A stretch of 64,000 nucleotides of DNA from Candidatus Sumerlaeota bacterium (lineage in GTDB: Bacteria; Sumerlaeota; Sumerlaeia; MWCT01; JAUWMI01): positions 1-64,000 of the forward strand of contig JAUWMI010000011.1 in the NCBI GenBank assembly GCA_030613245.1, given 5' to 3'. Position 1 is the stretch's first letter, and each line of letters starts with the position of its first letter. A model generated the notes under the pieces. It worked only from the letters and a program-made list of their open reading frames with translations, was not told the DNA's origin and ran no database searches. Position numbers and translations under genes: made by a program. Shown here in pieces: positions 25,912 to 33,737 of the stretch.

Positions 25912-27019
25912 GGCATCTGTACATACGATTGAGCCAAAGAAGATGAGCAAGGGAAAGGCACCGTGGAAAATCGTGCTTGGTCGCCTGGTGCGCAATCGGA
26001 GTGCCATCATCGGCGGGATTATTCTGGCCTTTCTCTACATTGCTATGATTCTCGGCCCGTCTATTGGCCCCTACAACCCTGGAGAGCAGGATTTAATGAA
26101 TTTCTATCACCCACCCACAGCCCTTCACTTCATCGATGAGAACGGTAGATTGCATCTGTGGCCGTTCGTCTATAAGTATGAGCTCACGGATCTGGATTAT
26201 ATGACCTACACGCCGGATAAGTCGAAGAAGTACTTCGTTAAGCTCTTTGTGAGGGGCGAGAGCTACTCGTTCTGGGGCCTGTTCAACACGAATATTCATC
26301 TGTTTGGCGTGGAGCCTCCTGCGAAAATCTACTTGTTCGGCACAGACGGTCTGGGTCGCGATGTGTTTTCGAGACTCCTGGACGGGGCAAAGATTTCGCT
26401 ATCTGTAGGCCTGTTGGGTATTTTTATTACCTTAACACTCGGAATGCTTATCGGCGGCATCTCGGGATACTTTGGGGGTATCATTGACATTGGTTTGATG
26501 CGCTTGACCGAACTGATCCTGGCTATTCCCGGACTGTATCTTATCCTGGCACTGCGAGCGACGTTTCCCACAGAACTGACCTCCAGCCAGATGTACCTGC
26601 TCATTGTTGTTATTCTGGGCTTCATTTATTGGGCAGGAACTTCGCGCGTAATCAGGGGGATGGTTCTGGCGCAACGTGAACAGGAATTTGTCCTGGCCGC
26701 GCGCTCTCTCGGCGCTTCTCATCTACGCATCATCTTGAAGCACATCTTGCCCAATACACTGAGCTACGTCATCGTAGCAGCAACCATTTCGATCCCAGCC
26801 TACATTTTGGGCGAAGTGGCACTCAGCTATCTGGGCGTTGGAATTGAAGAACCGCAGGCGAGCTGGGGCAACATGCTGCGGCAGGCGCAGGACGTCAGGG
26901 TATTGACCAGTTTCCCGTGGATTTTGGTTCCAGGAGTGGCCATTTTTGTTACGGTTTTTGCCTTCAACTTTCTGGGCGATGGCGTGCGTGATGCAGTTGA
27001 TCCACGTCAGAAAATCTGA
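25904..27019 (+). CDS. Peptide ABC transporter permease, DppC/OppC type
   Basis: 371 residues from the ATG at 25904, with GAGG eight bases upstream and an 8-nt overlap with the dppB-like gene. The N-terminal OppC segment (RLVRNRSAIIGGIILAFLY) is followed by an unusually long first periplasmic loop of ~100 residues with no family match, then HLFGTDGLGRD-type sequence (YLFGTDGLGRDVFSRLLDGA), the transport domain and the EAA loop (EFVLAARSLGASHLRIILKH). The C-terminus FLGDGVRDAVDPR is canonical. Family members usually have ~280-310 residues; the extra length is the first loop, which might contact the binding protein. Confidence 0.92.
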   Translation: MSKASVHTIEPKKMSKGKAPWKIVLGRLVRNRSAIIGGIILAFLYIAMILGPSIGPYNPGEQDLMNFYHPPTALHFIDENGRLHLWPFVYKYELTDLDYMTYTPDKSKKYFVKLFVRGESYSFWGLFNTNIHLFGVEPPAKIYLFGTDGLGRDVFSRLLDGAKISLSVGLLGIFITLTLGMLIGGISGYFGGIIDIGLMRLTELILAIPGLYLILALRATFPTELTSSQMYLLIVVILGFIYWAGTSRVIRGMVLAQREQEFVLAARSLGASHLRIILKHILPNTLSYVIVAATISIPAYILGEVALSYLGVGIEEPQASWGNMLRQAQDVRVLTSFPWILVPGVAIFVTVFAFNFLGDGVRDAVDPRQKI

Positions 27020-27111
27020 TGCTCCGCATCTCCCCGCGAAGGCTACTGCTCATGCCGCTGAAGTTAACATTCTACTACTGCGCAGCAAGACAAGGTTCAA
27101 GGGAATATCCC

Positions 27112-27140
27112 TTGACTTTGACCTGATCTGCTTCTACATA
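27112..27140 (+). promoter_or_regulatory. Putative sigma70-type promoter before the ABC ATPase gene
   Basis: TTGACT (27112-27117) and TACATA (27135-27140) are separated by 17 bp in the 182-bp gap between the DppC-type and DppD-type genes. The -35 matches 5/6 and the -10 only 3/6, so this is a weak prediction. It may allow separate expression of the ATPase and the genes after it. Confidence 0.3.
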
Positions 27141-27156
27141 CCGTAAATGTGATAAC

Positions 27157-27173
27157 GCATGTCATAGACATGC
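27157..27173. promoter_or_regulatory. Perfect inverted repeat upstream of the ABC ATPase gene
   Basis: GCATGTC-ATA-GACATGC is a perfect 7-bp inverted repeat just downstream of the putative promoter and 28 bp before the ATPase start. Its position fits a repressor operator or a leader hairpin. Confidence 0.4.
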
Positions 27174-27201
27174 CACGCAGAACGGTCAGCAGGACTTTCC
27201 A

Positions 27202-28197
27202 ATGCAGAACGATCCAGTACAGGCAGAAAACTCGGTTCTTCTGAAAGTCGAGAATCTCAAGACCTATTTTTTTCTTACCGACGGGATTGCAAAGGCGGTT
27301 GATGGGGTAAGCTTCACCATCCCCAGAGGCAAAACACTTGGCATGGTAGGCGAGTCTGGGTGCGGGAAAACAGTCACCTCGCTCTCGATCCTGCGCCTGA
27401 TCCCGGAACCTCCCGGCAAAATCGTGGAGGGTAAGATTTTCTTCAAGCAAACCGACCTCATTCAGCTCTCCAGAAAACAGATGCGTTCGATCCGGGGAAA
27501 TCATATCGCGATGATCTTTCAGGAGCCAATGACCTCCTTAAATCCGGTGTTTACCGTAGGTGACCAGGTGGCTGAGGTTTTTCAGGTGCACCGAAAGATG
27601 AAGAAACGGGAGGCTCTGCAAGAGGCAATCCGCATGCTGGAGCTGGTCAAAATGCCGTCAGCAAAAGACCGCGCCAAAGAGTATCCTCACCAGATGAGTG
27701 GCGGGATGCGCCAGCGGGTTATGATCGCAATGGCCCTGGCGTGTGATCCGGATTTATTGATTGCCGACGAGCCGACCACTGCCCTCGACGTTACGGTACA
27801 GGCCCAGATACTGGAACTTATGGAAGGACTGAAGGAGCAGTTTGAGTCGTCAATCCTCATCATTACACACGATCTGGGCGTGATTGCCGAAACGGCGGAC
27901 ATTGTTGTGATTATGTATGCGGGGATGATCGTGGAATCCGCCGACGTAGACGTACTTTTCGGGCATCCGCTTCACCCATACACCACTGCGCTGATGAAAT
28001 CAATTCCCCGGATTGACGAAATTCGGCGGGGAAAAAAGCTTGCCGTCATTGAAGGCAATGTGCCAGACCCTGTGGATTATCCTGCTGGATGTCGGTTTCA
28101 CCCGCGCTGTCCGTTGATGACGCCTGAGTGCATCGCTGCGATCCCCGAAATGCGCGAACTCGAGCCGAATCACTTCGTCCGATGCATCCATGTTTAG
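27202..28197 (+). CDS. Peptide ABC transporter ATPase, DppD/OppD type
   Basis: A 331-residue ATPase. Walker A GESGCGKT at about 50, Q-loop [11 protein letters not shown], signature MSGGMRQR at about 164, Walker [13 protein letters not shown] at about 186 and H-loop ITHDLGVI. The C-terminal oligopeptide-transport extension carries the cysteine cluster [14 protein letters not shown]...C (a 4Fe-4S-like or structural Cys set seen in DppD/DppF). It would power the two permeases encoded upstream. No second ATPase (DppF/OppF) follows, although most such systems use two different ones, so this subunit either homodimerises or pairs with a distant partner. Confidence 0.92.
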   Translation: MQNDPVQAENSVLLKVENLKTYFFLTDGIAKAVDGVSFTIPRGKTLGMVGESGCGKTVTSLSILRLIPEPPGKIVEGKIFFKQTDLIQLSRKQMRSIRGNHIAMIFQEPMTSLNPVFTVGDQVAEVFQVHRKMKKREALQEAIRMLELVKMPSAKDRAKEYPHQMSGGMRQRVMIAMALACDPDLLIADEPTTALDVTVQAQILELMEGLKEQFESSILIITHDLGVIAETADIVVIMYAGMIVESADVDVLFGHPLHPYTTALMKSIPRIDEIRRGKKLAVIEGNVPDPVDYPAGCRFHPRCPLMTPECIAAIPEMRELEPNHFVRCIHV

Positions 28198-28352
28198 CAT
28201 CACTGTTGCAGATGAAGGAAGCGGTATGTGTATGTTGATATAAGTTGACGAAATGTGACGAACTCAAAAGAATAGCTGTTGCGCGATCTCAAGAAGTGCC
28301 AACAGGGACACGGTGTGCTCACTAACATCATCATGAACAAGGACCAAGAGGA

Positions 28353-28628
28353 ATGAAGAGAGGCACAACCTCTGGCCAGCGCGTGCTTATTGACATTGAG
28401 CTGTGCAAGGGATGTGGGCTCTGCGTTGAGGTATGTCCGCGGGATCTCATTCAAATTGAAAAACACAGCCTCAATACGAAGGGACATCATCCAGCGCGGT
28501 TTCACGATCCCGAAGACCAGTGTACCTCATGCACGTTCTGTGCTCTGATGTGTCCGGACATTGCCATAACTGTGTACAAGCCGGATGAGAAAAAAACACA
28601 TACTGTTTCAGGCAAAAGGAGGAAATGA
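28353..28628 (+). CDS. Two-cluster 4Fe-4S ferredoxin (KorD-like)
   Basis: A 91-residue protein with two [4Fe-4S] motifs: CKGCGLCVEVCP at about 18-29 and CTSCTFCALMCP at about 57-68. The spacing and the R-D-L-I-x-I / D-I-A-I-T-V sequence after each cluster resemble the delta subunit of 2-oxoacid:ferredoxin oxidoreductases. The alpha, beta and gamma subunits are not adjacent. Instead its stop overlaps the start of the amidase-like gene (ATGATAATGG). Its electron-transfer partner is unknown. The co-transcription with an envelope protein is probably incidental but unusual. Confidence 0.85.
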   Translation: MKRGTTSGQRVLIDIELCKGCGLCVEVCPRDLIQIEKHSLNTKGHHPARFHDPEDQCTSCTFCALMCPDIAITVYKPDEKKTHTVSGKRRK

Positions 28629-30145
28629 TAATGGAAAGAATGCTACGAATTGCATTGCTGGTTGTGGTCAGTGTTGTCCTCAGCTACCTGGCGTTGGGAG
28701 ACGAATTCATTACTCCGCTGTCAGGTGTAACGGTCTGCCTGGATCCAGGATTTGGCGGCGATGTTGACTTAGCCTACACCGGCGACAAAACAGGGCCTGA
28801 ATATGACTTCAAAGAGTCGGAGGTCAATCTCCGCGTCAGCCTATTTCTCAAACGATTTCTCGAGAAAGCAGGCGCTACGGTGATTATGACACGCACTGGC
28901 CCACCAGAAGAAGCGCCAGCGATTGACAAACGCATCGCCATCGCCATGGAGAACAAGGCTCAGTATTTCATCTGTGTAGCGCATAACTATAGCAAAAATC
29001 CCGACATCAGTTACACTGCCGTGTACTACTATCCTGAATTCAGCGAACCGAGTTTTCCCATGGCACAGGTGGTAAGCGCGGCTGTGGCGAAGCAGCTTGA
29101 GCTGCAGAACCTCGGTGCCCAAGTTCAGGAGTATCCCTTGCTGTTGCAGCAGCGTATCCCTATGATTATGGTGTGCCCGAATTTCATCAGCAACCCGGCA
29201 GAAGAGGAGCGGCTGAAGGAACTGACGTATAACCGCAAGGAAGCAGCGGCGATTATGGTAGGACTCGCGGAATACTTTCTGGCGAATCCACCTGGCGCAC
29301 CAATGCCTCCTGCGGAAACTCCTGCACCAGCTGTGCCAACCGCGCCAATCACTACCCCTGTGGCACCACCGGCTCCAGAGCCAGTGGTACCGGCTCCCGA
29401 TGCAATTGGCCCTGTTAAACGGTTCTCTCCATTGTGGCGTTCACCTGTGGACGGCCGGATTGACCAATCGTGGATTTATGGCGAAAGTTATGGGGATCTA
29501 GCGGTGAAAAAGGGTGTCTCGTTCATTGTTTCGGCCCACACGCCCGTAGTTGCTGTGGCTGACGGACAGGTGATTGTGGCTGACACGTCTGGAACTATCG
29601 GCCCTAGTTCGCCTTACAAGAACTGTGTCATCATTCAACACGACAAAATGCTTGATGCACAACCCGTTTATGCGCTCTACGGTCAGCTGACGGAGGTTAG
29701 CACGAGCGCAGGTCAGCACGTACGACAGGGCGAGCAAATCGGCAAGACCGGAATTCCCTTCACGAGCGCGGAGCTGGGTCGCGAAACGGAACTCGAGTTA
29801 GAAATTCGGCTGGGTGAAAACAGTCAAGCCGACGTCGTGAACCCTGAACTTTTCATCCAGCATACCTCGAACGGGACAGGCATGATCATTGGCCGCATCG
29901 TGGACGATTCAGGCCATGCCCTTCCGCTGGTACGCATAGATGGGGCAAAGAAGCCTGACGATTATCTCCATTATGAATTCTCCATGACCTACGGTGAAGG
30001 AGCGAACAGCTCGCCTCAGTGGGAAGAAAACTTCATGATCGGCGACGTGATCGCGGGATCGTATACGTTGACAACACAGTACGGTACAAAGGACGTGATC
30101 GTAGAGCCAGGCATGGTGACTTTTGTCGAATGGGAGGTCAAGTAA
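28625..30145 (+). CDS. Amidase_3-LytM fusion with lost catalytic residues (probable pseudoenzyme)
   Basis: A 506-residue exported protein with signal sequence (MLRIALLVVVSVVLSYLA). Residues ~35-220 fold as an N-acetylmuramoyl-L-alanine amidase (Amidase_3). The first zinc His of 'LDPGHGG' is Phe43 (CLDPGFGG) and the catalytic Glu of 'vE.GF.SN' is Cys184 (MIMVCPNFISNPAEE); Glu64 and His120 remain. A Pro/Ala-rich linker (~225-260) leads to a LytM/M23-like domain (~268-390) lacking the HxxxD and HxH motifs (YALYGQL for 'YaHL'). The C-terminal ~85 residues look like a carboxypeptidase-regulatory/beta-sandwich fold (GMIIGRIVDDSGHAL). Likely a peptidoglycan-binding or amidase-activating protein rather than a hydrolase. 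Confidence 0.8.
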   Translation: MIMERMLRIALLVVVSVVLSYLALGDEFITPLSGVTVCLDPGFGGDVDLAYTGDKTGPEYDFKESEVNLRVSLFLKRFLEKAGATVIMTRTGPPEEAPAIDKRIAIAMENKAQYFICVAHNYSKNPDISYTAVYYYPEFSEPSFPMAQVVSAAVAKQLELQNLGAQVQEYPLLLQQRIPMIMVCPNFISNPAEEERLKELTYNRKEAAAIMVGLAEYFLANPPGAPMPPAETPAPAVPTAPITTPVAPPAPEPVVPAPDAIGPVKRFSPLWRSPVDGRIDQSWIYGESYGDLAVKKGVSFIVSAHTPVVAVADGQVIVADTSGTIGPSSPYKNCVIIQHDKMLDAQPVYALYGQLTEVSTSAGQHVRQGEQIGKTGIPFTSAELGRETELELEIRLGENSQADVVNPELFIQHTSNGTGMIIGRIVDDSGHALPLVRIDGAKKPDDYLHYEFSMTYGEGANSSPQWEENFMIGDVIAGSYTLTTQYGTKDVIVEPGMVTFVEWEVK

Positions 30146-30203
30146 CACCAAAGGTCACCAGAACCTGCTCAGAGTGGAGAACGACGGCGAAAGGAGGGGA
30201 AAA

Positions 30204-30578
30204 ATGGGCCAATCAATTCGGATTACTGCAGGGAAGATCTCGCTCAAGGCGGAATTGAATGACACAGCAACCGCGACGAAGATCTCCGAGCTCCTCCCCC
30301 TCAAGGCTAGAGCCAATACATGGGGAGACGAGATTTATTTCTCCATTCCGCTGGAGACCAGTGCGGAAAATCAAAAAGCCATTGTGGAGATGGGCGACAT
30401 TGGCTACTGGCCCCCAGGATCGGCACTGTGCCTATTCTTTGGCCCAACTCCTGCAAGCCAGGGTGAGGAAATTCGTCCAGCCAGCCCGGTCAATGTGGTG
30501 GGAAAGATTCTCGACGATCCAAAAGTCCTGAAATCAGTTAAAGACGGCGACGCGGTCGATGTGACTAAGGCCGAGTAA
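30204..30578 (+). CDS. Cyclophilin-like fold protein (DUF369/Cyclophil_like family)
   Basis: 124 residues from the ATG at 30204, chosen because AGGAGGGG lies seven bases upstream; the open frame continues further upstream without support. Family features: SIRITAGKISLKAELNDTAT, ELLPLKARANTWGDEIYFSI and MGDIGYWPPGSALCLFFGPT, the 'GdigYWppG.al.iffG.tp' signature of small bacterial cyclophilin-like beta-barrels, followed by NVVGKI. Members are cytoplasmic with unknown function; prolyl isomerase activity is doubtful. It ends the operon-like run that starts with the cupin gene. Confidence 0.88.
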   Translation: MGQSIRITAGKISLKAELNDTATATKISELLPLKARANTWGDEIYFSIPLETSAENQKAIVEMGDIGYWPPGSALCLFFGPTPASQGEEIRPASPVNVVGKILDDPKVLKSVKDGDAVDVTKAE

Positions 30579-30910
30579 GATCAGCCGATCGGCTCCACTC
30601 TGGAAGGTCAGATACGGAATTAGCCTCGCCGCAATTTACATACTCCGTGCCGCAGTGACCCATCTCACCGCCAAAAATGGGCAAGAAAAACCGGAACAGA
30701 TGAAATTTCTTCGATACTACGGTACTTTCCTTAGCTAAAATAGAAATGAGTGGGATAAAAAAGGAGTGTCTAACTCCATTTTTGCTAGCGAACGTCGTCC
30801 TAGTGGGCCGTGTGACGCCGGCGTGACTCCACCTGTCCATTGTCCTAACGCTCCGTAGGCAATATGATTAATCTGGAGCTCTAAGGAGCGAAAAGAGGAG
30901 GGAAATAGAG
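30579..30910. other. Intergenic region, no gene seen
   Basis: About 330 bp between the cyclophilin-like gene and the TPR gene. A minus-strand frame of 91 codons has no family features. A short palindrome GCCGATCGGC lies just after the preceding stop but has no T-run. A promoter for the next gene is expected here; none is clear. Confidence 0.35.
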
Positions 30911-31609
30911 ATGAAGAACAATCTTACAGCTCTGATGCTAAGTTTTTTGATTATGACTTTTGAATTTACGGTGCAAGCCGTTGAAGATTCGACTTCATCA
31001 TCGGCTATGACAACAGAGACGCTTGTAAACGATCTTTTTTCCAAAGGATTATATGAGAAAGGAATTAAAATTCTCCAGAAGGAAAAACAAAAACCGGGCG
31101 CCTATTGCTGTGAAGGGGCCCTGACCGTCACCATCATAGAATTAAACAAACAAATAAAAGACTTAAAAACCAAAGCACTGTGGAGTGAAGCAATTAAAAA
31201 ATATGAACAGGTTCTTAAGGCTCGTCCTGATTCATATAAGTCAATAGGTTATGCATTGACCGGAATTGCTAAAATTTGGCGTGAGCAAGAAAAGTATGAT
31301 GAAGCTCTAAGCATTTATAATCAGCTGCTGACAATTAGTCGCCGGCAGAAAGGATTCTATAATGAAGGTGGCATATCGATTGCTCGCTTGTGTGAGGTGG
31401 AGAGCCGATGGAAAATTGCTGAATGCCAGGTAGACAAAGGATGTTACGACAAAGCAATTAAAGAATATGAACTTATGATTCAGCTCGCTACTGACCCGGA
31501 GAGCTATTCTAAATACTCTCCAGAATTGAAAACGGAAACCTTGGAAGGTGTCGATAAATGGCGGGCACGAATAAAGGAATTAAGAGAACTTCAAAAAGAA
31601 ATCAATTGA
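30911..31609 (+). CDS. Exported TPR protein
   Basis: A 232-residue protein with a strong ribosome binding site (AGGAGGG) and a signal peptide (LTALMLSFLIMTFEFTVQA). The mature part carries about three or four TPR-like helical pairs: ALWSEAIKKYEQVLKARPDS, KYDEALSIYNQLLTISRR and GCYDKAIKEYELMIQLATD. Such small periplasmic TPR proteins scaffold protein complexes. No specific partner is visible; the gene is flanked by noncoding DNA and seems monocistronic. Composition is more AT-rich than its neighbours. Confidence 0.65.
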   Translation: MKNNLTALMLSFLIMTFEFTVQAVEDSTSSSAMTTETLVNDLFSKGLYEKGIKILQKEKQKPGAYCCEGALTVTIIELNKQIKDLKTKALWSEAIKKYEQVLKARPDSYKSIGYALTGIAKIWREQEKYDEALSIYNQLLTISRRQKGFYNEGGISIARLCEVESRWKIAECQVDKGCYDKAIKEYELMIQLATDPESYSKYSPELKTETLEGVDKWRARIKELRELQKEIN

Positions 31610-31861
31610 TGTCTCAGCAAATCCGGTGATGGGGAATTCCAGGACAGCAACCTAGATTCCGGTATATAAAATCCAGGATTTGCCCAGCCTGCAAGTCACT
31701 ATGGCACGAATGAGCTGCAGTCGTTCCTCAAGTGCTTGCAAAAACTTTTGAGTTGAGTCTTACATCATTGCAAGGTCGACCGAAAATCCAGGGCAAGTAC
31801 AAATTGGGTTGCTGTCCGCGATTTTTCCCAAATAGGTGGTAGAGACAAAGGGGATTGCTCA

Positions 31862-32365
31862 ATGCTTAATGTCATCTATTTCAATCTTCTTATATTCATT
31901 TTAGCCCTAACAGTTTCCTGCGGTAATGATTCTGAAGCCCAGCAAATAGGCTCAGTTGAGCCCCTCGAGAGCGAAACAATCGATATGCAAATGGGGATAT
32001 TGTACTCGGCCCTGAAGACCTATTACGTTGATTTTAGGTGTTATCCCCAGAGTATAAACCAACTGAGCACACCGAATGCATACATTATACGAGGAGACTT
32101 GCAGAAGATATTGCCAGATTGGGATTATTCCTCAGATGCCAGCGGACAAGGATTTAATCTGCGACATCAAAAGAACAAGGACTATGAACTTATTCTGCCC
32201 CATGAATCTATGGAGACGATTAAAAAGTTGCGTAATGAGGGCAAAGCAGAGGATTTATTAGAATTGGCGGAACAGGAACCCAATGCCCTTCTTCGGGCTG
32301 AGATTCTCAGAATCTTCTATGTGGACTTCATCAAGTTCAATCAGAGCAACCACTATTCTTTTTAG
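31862..32365 (+). CDS. Putative lipoprotein with a pseudopilin GspG-like tail
   Basis: A 167-residue protein. The N-terminus (LLIFILALTVSCGNDSE) ends in a plausible lipobox, VSC, with Cys20 as the lipidation site. Residues ~45-75 (LYSALKTYYVDFRCYPQSIN) resemble the 'al..Y..D.g.YP....gL' stretch of type II secretion major pseudopilins, but there is no prepilin leader or Phe-Thr-Leu-x-Glu helix. The C-terminal half is alpha-helical and unrecognised. Function unknown. It is convergent with tsaD, whose stop lies 40 bp away. Confidence 0.5.
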   Translation: MLNVIYFNLLIFILALTVSCGNDSEAQQIGSVEPLESETIDMQMGILYSALKTYYVDFRCYPQSINQLSTPNAYIIRGDLQKILPDWDYSSDASGQGFNLRHQKNKDYELILPHESMETIKKLRNEGKAEDLLELAEQEPNALLRAEILRIFYVDFIKFNQSNHYSF

Positions 32366-32405
32366 CCGCGTCCGGGGGATCTGCTTCAAGAACTAAGGCG
32401 GAGGC

Positions 32406-33542
32406 TTACGAGCCCAGGGGATAGTCGGCCTGAGCATTGAGGGTAAGCGAGGCGAAATTGCGTGTGCGATAGTGGAGCATCGCCAGCCCCGCAACCATTG
32501 CAGCATTATCAGTACAGAGAATCGGAGCGGGAATGATAACCCGAATGCCCGCGAGCCGCTCCATTGCCTTTGCCCGAAGACCGCTATTCGCAGCAACCCC
32601 ACCAACAATCGCGAGCTGGTCAAGGTGAAAGGCAGCCAGGGCGCGTTCTGTCTTAGCCAGCAGGCAATCAATCACCGCAGCCTGAAATGAGGCAACGATG
32701 TGTCGAATCAGGGCCTGGTCGTGTATGACCCGTTCATATCCTGTCTCTCTCACGTATTGCATCACCGAGGTTTTCAATCCACTGAATGATAGATTAAAGT
32801 CTTTGGCCCTGATACGTGGCCTCGGAAAGCGCACATAAGCACTATCACCTTCCTGTGCGAGACGGTCAATAATCGGTCCTCCCGGGTATCCCAGCCCAAG
32901 CAGTTTCGCCACCTTATCGTACGCTTCGCCTGCTGCATCATCCAGGGTCACACCAACTACCTCGTAGCGCAGTGGCTCCCAGACAACCACCAGGCTACTA
33001 TGACCTCCTGAAACGACCAGGCCAAGGTATGGATAGCCCAACTGAGCGCCAGAGCGTGATAATTCGCTGGATGAACCGGAGGAGCTGCGGTGCGCAGACG
33101 AAGGAGAGCTCACCTCGGAAGACTTGCCGCTCGGTTTAGCCTTCATGAGTTCTGTACGACTTCTCTCCTTTGCGTCGGAGAGAAAGGGGGCATACAGGTG
33201 GCTGGCAATGTGATTAATCGCCATAAGCGGTTTCCCTGTGGCGTAACTGAGCGCCTTTGCTGTCTCAACGCCGACCAGAAGCGACCCAATAAGCCCTGGG
33301 CCACGGGTCACGGCCAGAGCATTGATCTTATCCAGCGACACGTCAGCGTCTGCGAGTGCGCGCTCAAGCACGGGCAGGATCTTCTGAATATGTGCCCGCG
33401 AGGCGATTTCAGGCACAACTCCGCCGTACGACGCATGCAAATCAACCTGTGAGGCAACGATGTTCGACAGAATATCGCATCCATCGCGCACAACTGCGCA
33501 CGACGTTTCATCACACGAAGTTTCGATTCCGAGAATGTACAT
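32406..33542 (-). CDS. tsaD: tRNA N6-adenosine threonylcarbamoyltransferase
   Basis: 378 residues from the ATG at 33540-33542, giving the canonical start MYILGIETSCDETS with GAAGGG upstream. It transfers the threonylcarbamoyl group to A37 of ANN-decoding tRNAs. Family motifs: VASRAHIQKILPVL, TRGPGLIGSLLVG, the metal-binding MAINHIASHLYAPF, VVSGGHSSLV, and DDAAGEAYDKVAKLLGLGYP. Residues ~120-168 are an insertion rich in Ser, Lys and Arg (KSSEVSSPSSAHRSSSGSSS) between the metal-binding helix and the glycine loop; it is absent from the standard ~335-residue enzyme. The catalytic core looks intact. Confidence 0.95.
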   Translation of the reverse strand: MYILGIETSCDETSCAVVRDGCDILSNIVASQVDLHASYGGVVPEIASRAHIQKILPVLERALADADVSLDKINALAVTRGPGLIGSLLVGVETAKALSYATGKPLMAINHIASHLYAPFLSDAKERSRTELMKAKPSGKSSEVSSPSSAHRSSSGSSSELSRSGAQLGYPYLGLVVSGGHSSLVVVWEPLRYEVVGVTLDDAAGEAYDKVAKLLGLGYPGGPIIDRLAQEGDSAYVRFPRPRIRAKDFNLSFSGLKTSVMQYVRETGYERVIHDQALIRHIVASFQAAVIDCLLAKTERALAAFHLDQLAIVGGVAANSGLRAKAMERLAGIRVIIPAPILCTDNAAMVAGLAMLHYRTRNFASLTLNAQADYPLGS

Positions 33543-33737
33543 ATATTCAAAACCCTTCGCCACTACGGGGCCTTCCATTTATCTTTTCCGCACTCACATC
33601 ACACTCTCACATTTGCATCCGAAAAACGAATCCAACCCCTGGATTATTCACTTGCAAGTTATTAATAAATTCTTTCTAATCTCTGTGCCGTAATCAATGA
33701 AAAAAATGCGCGAGGAACAATCGAATCTCTCTTTGTC

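Noticed and set aside
30565-30840. 91-codon minus-strand frame in the gap after the cyclophilin-like gene
   Set aside because: No family features, and it overlaps the end of the well-supported plus-strand gene.
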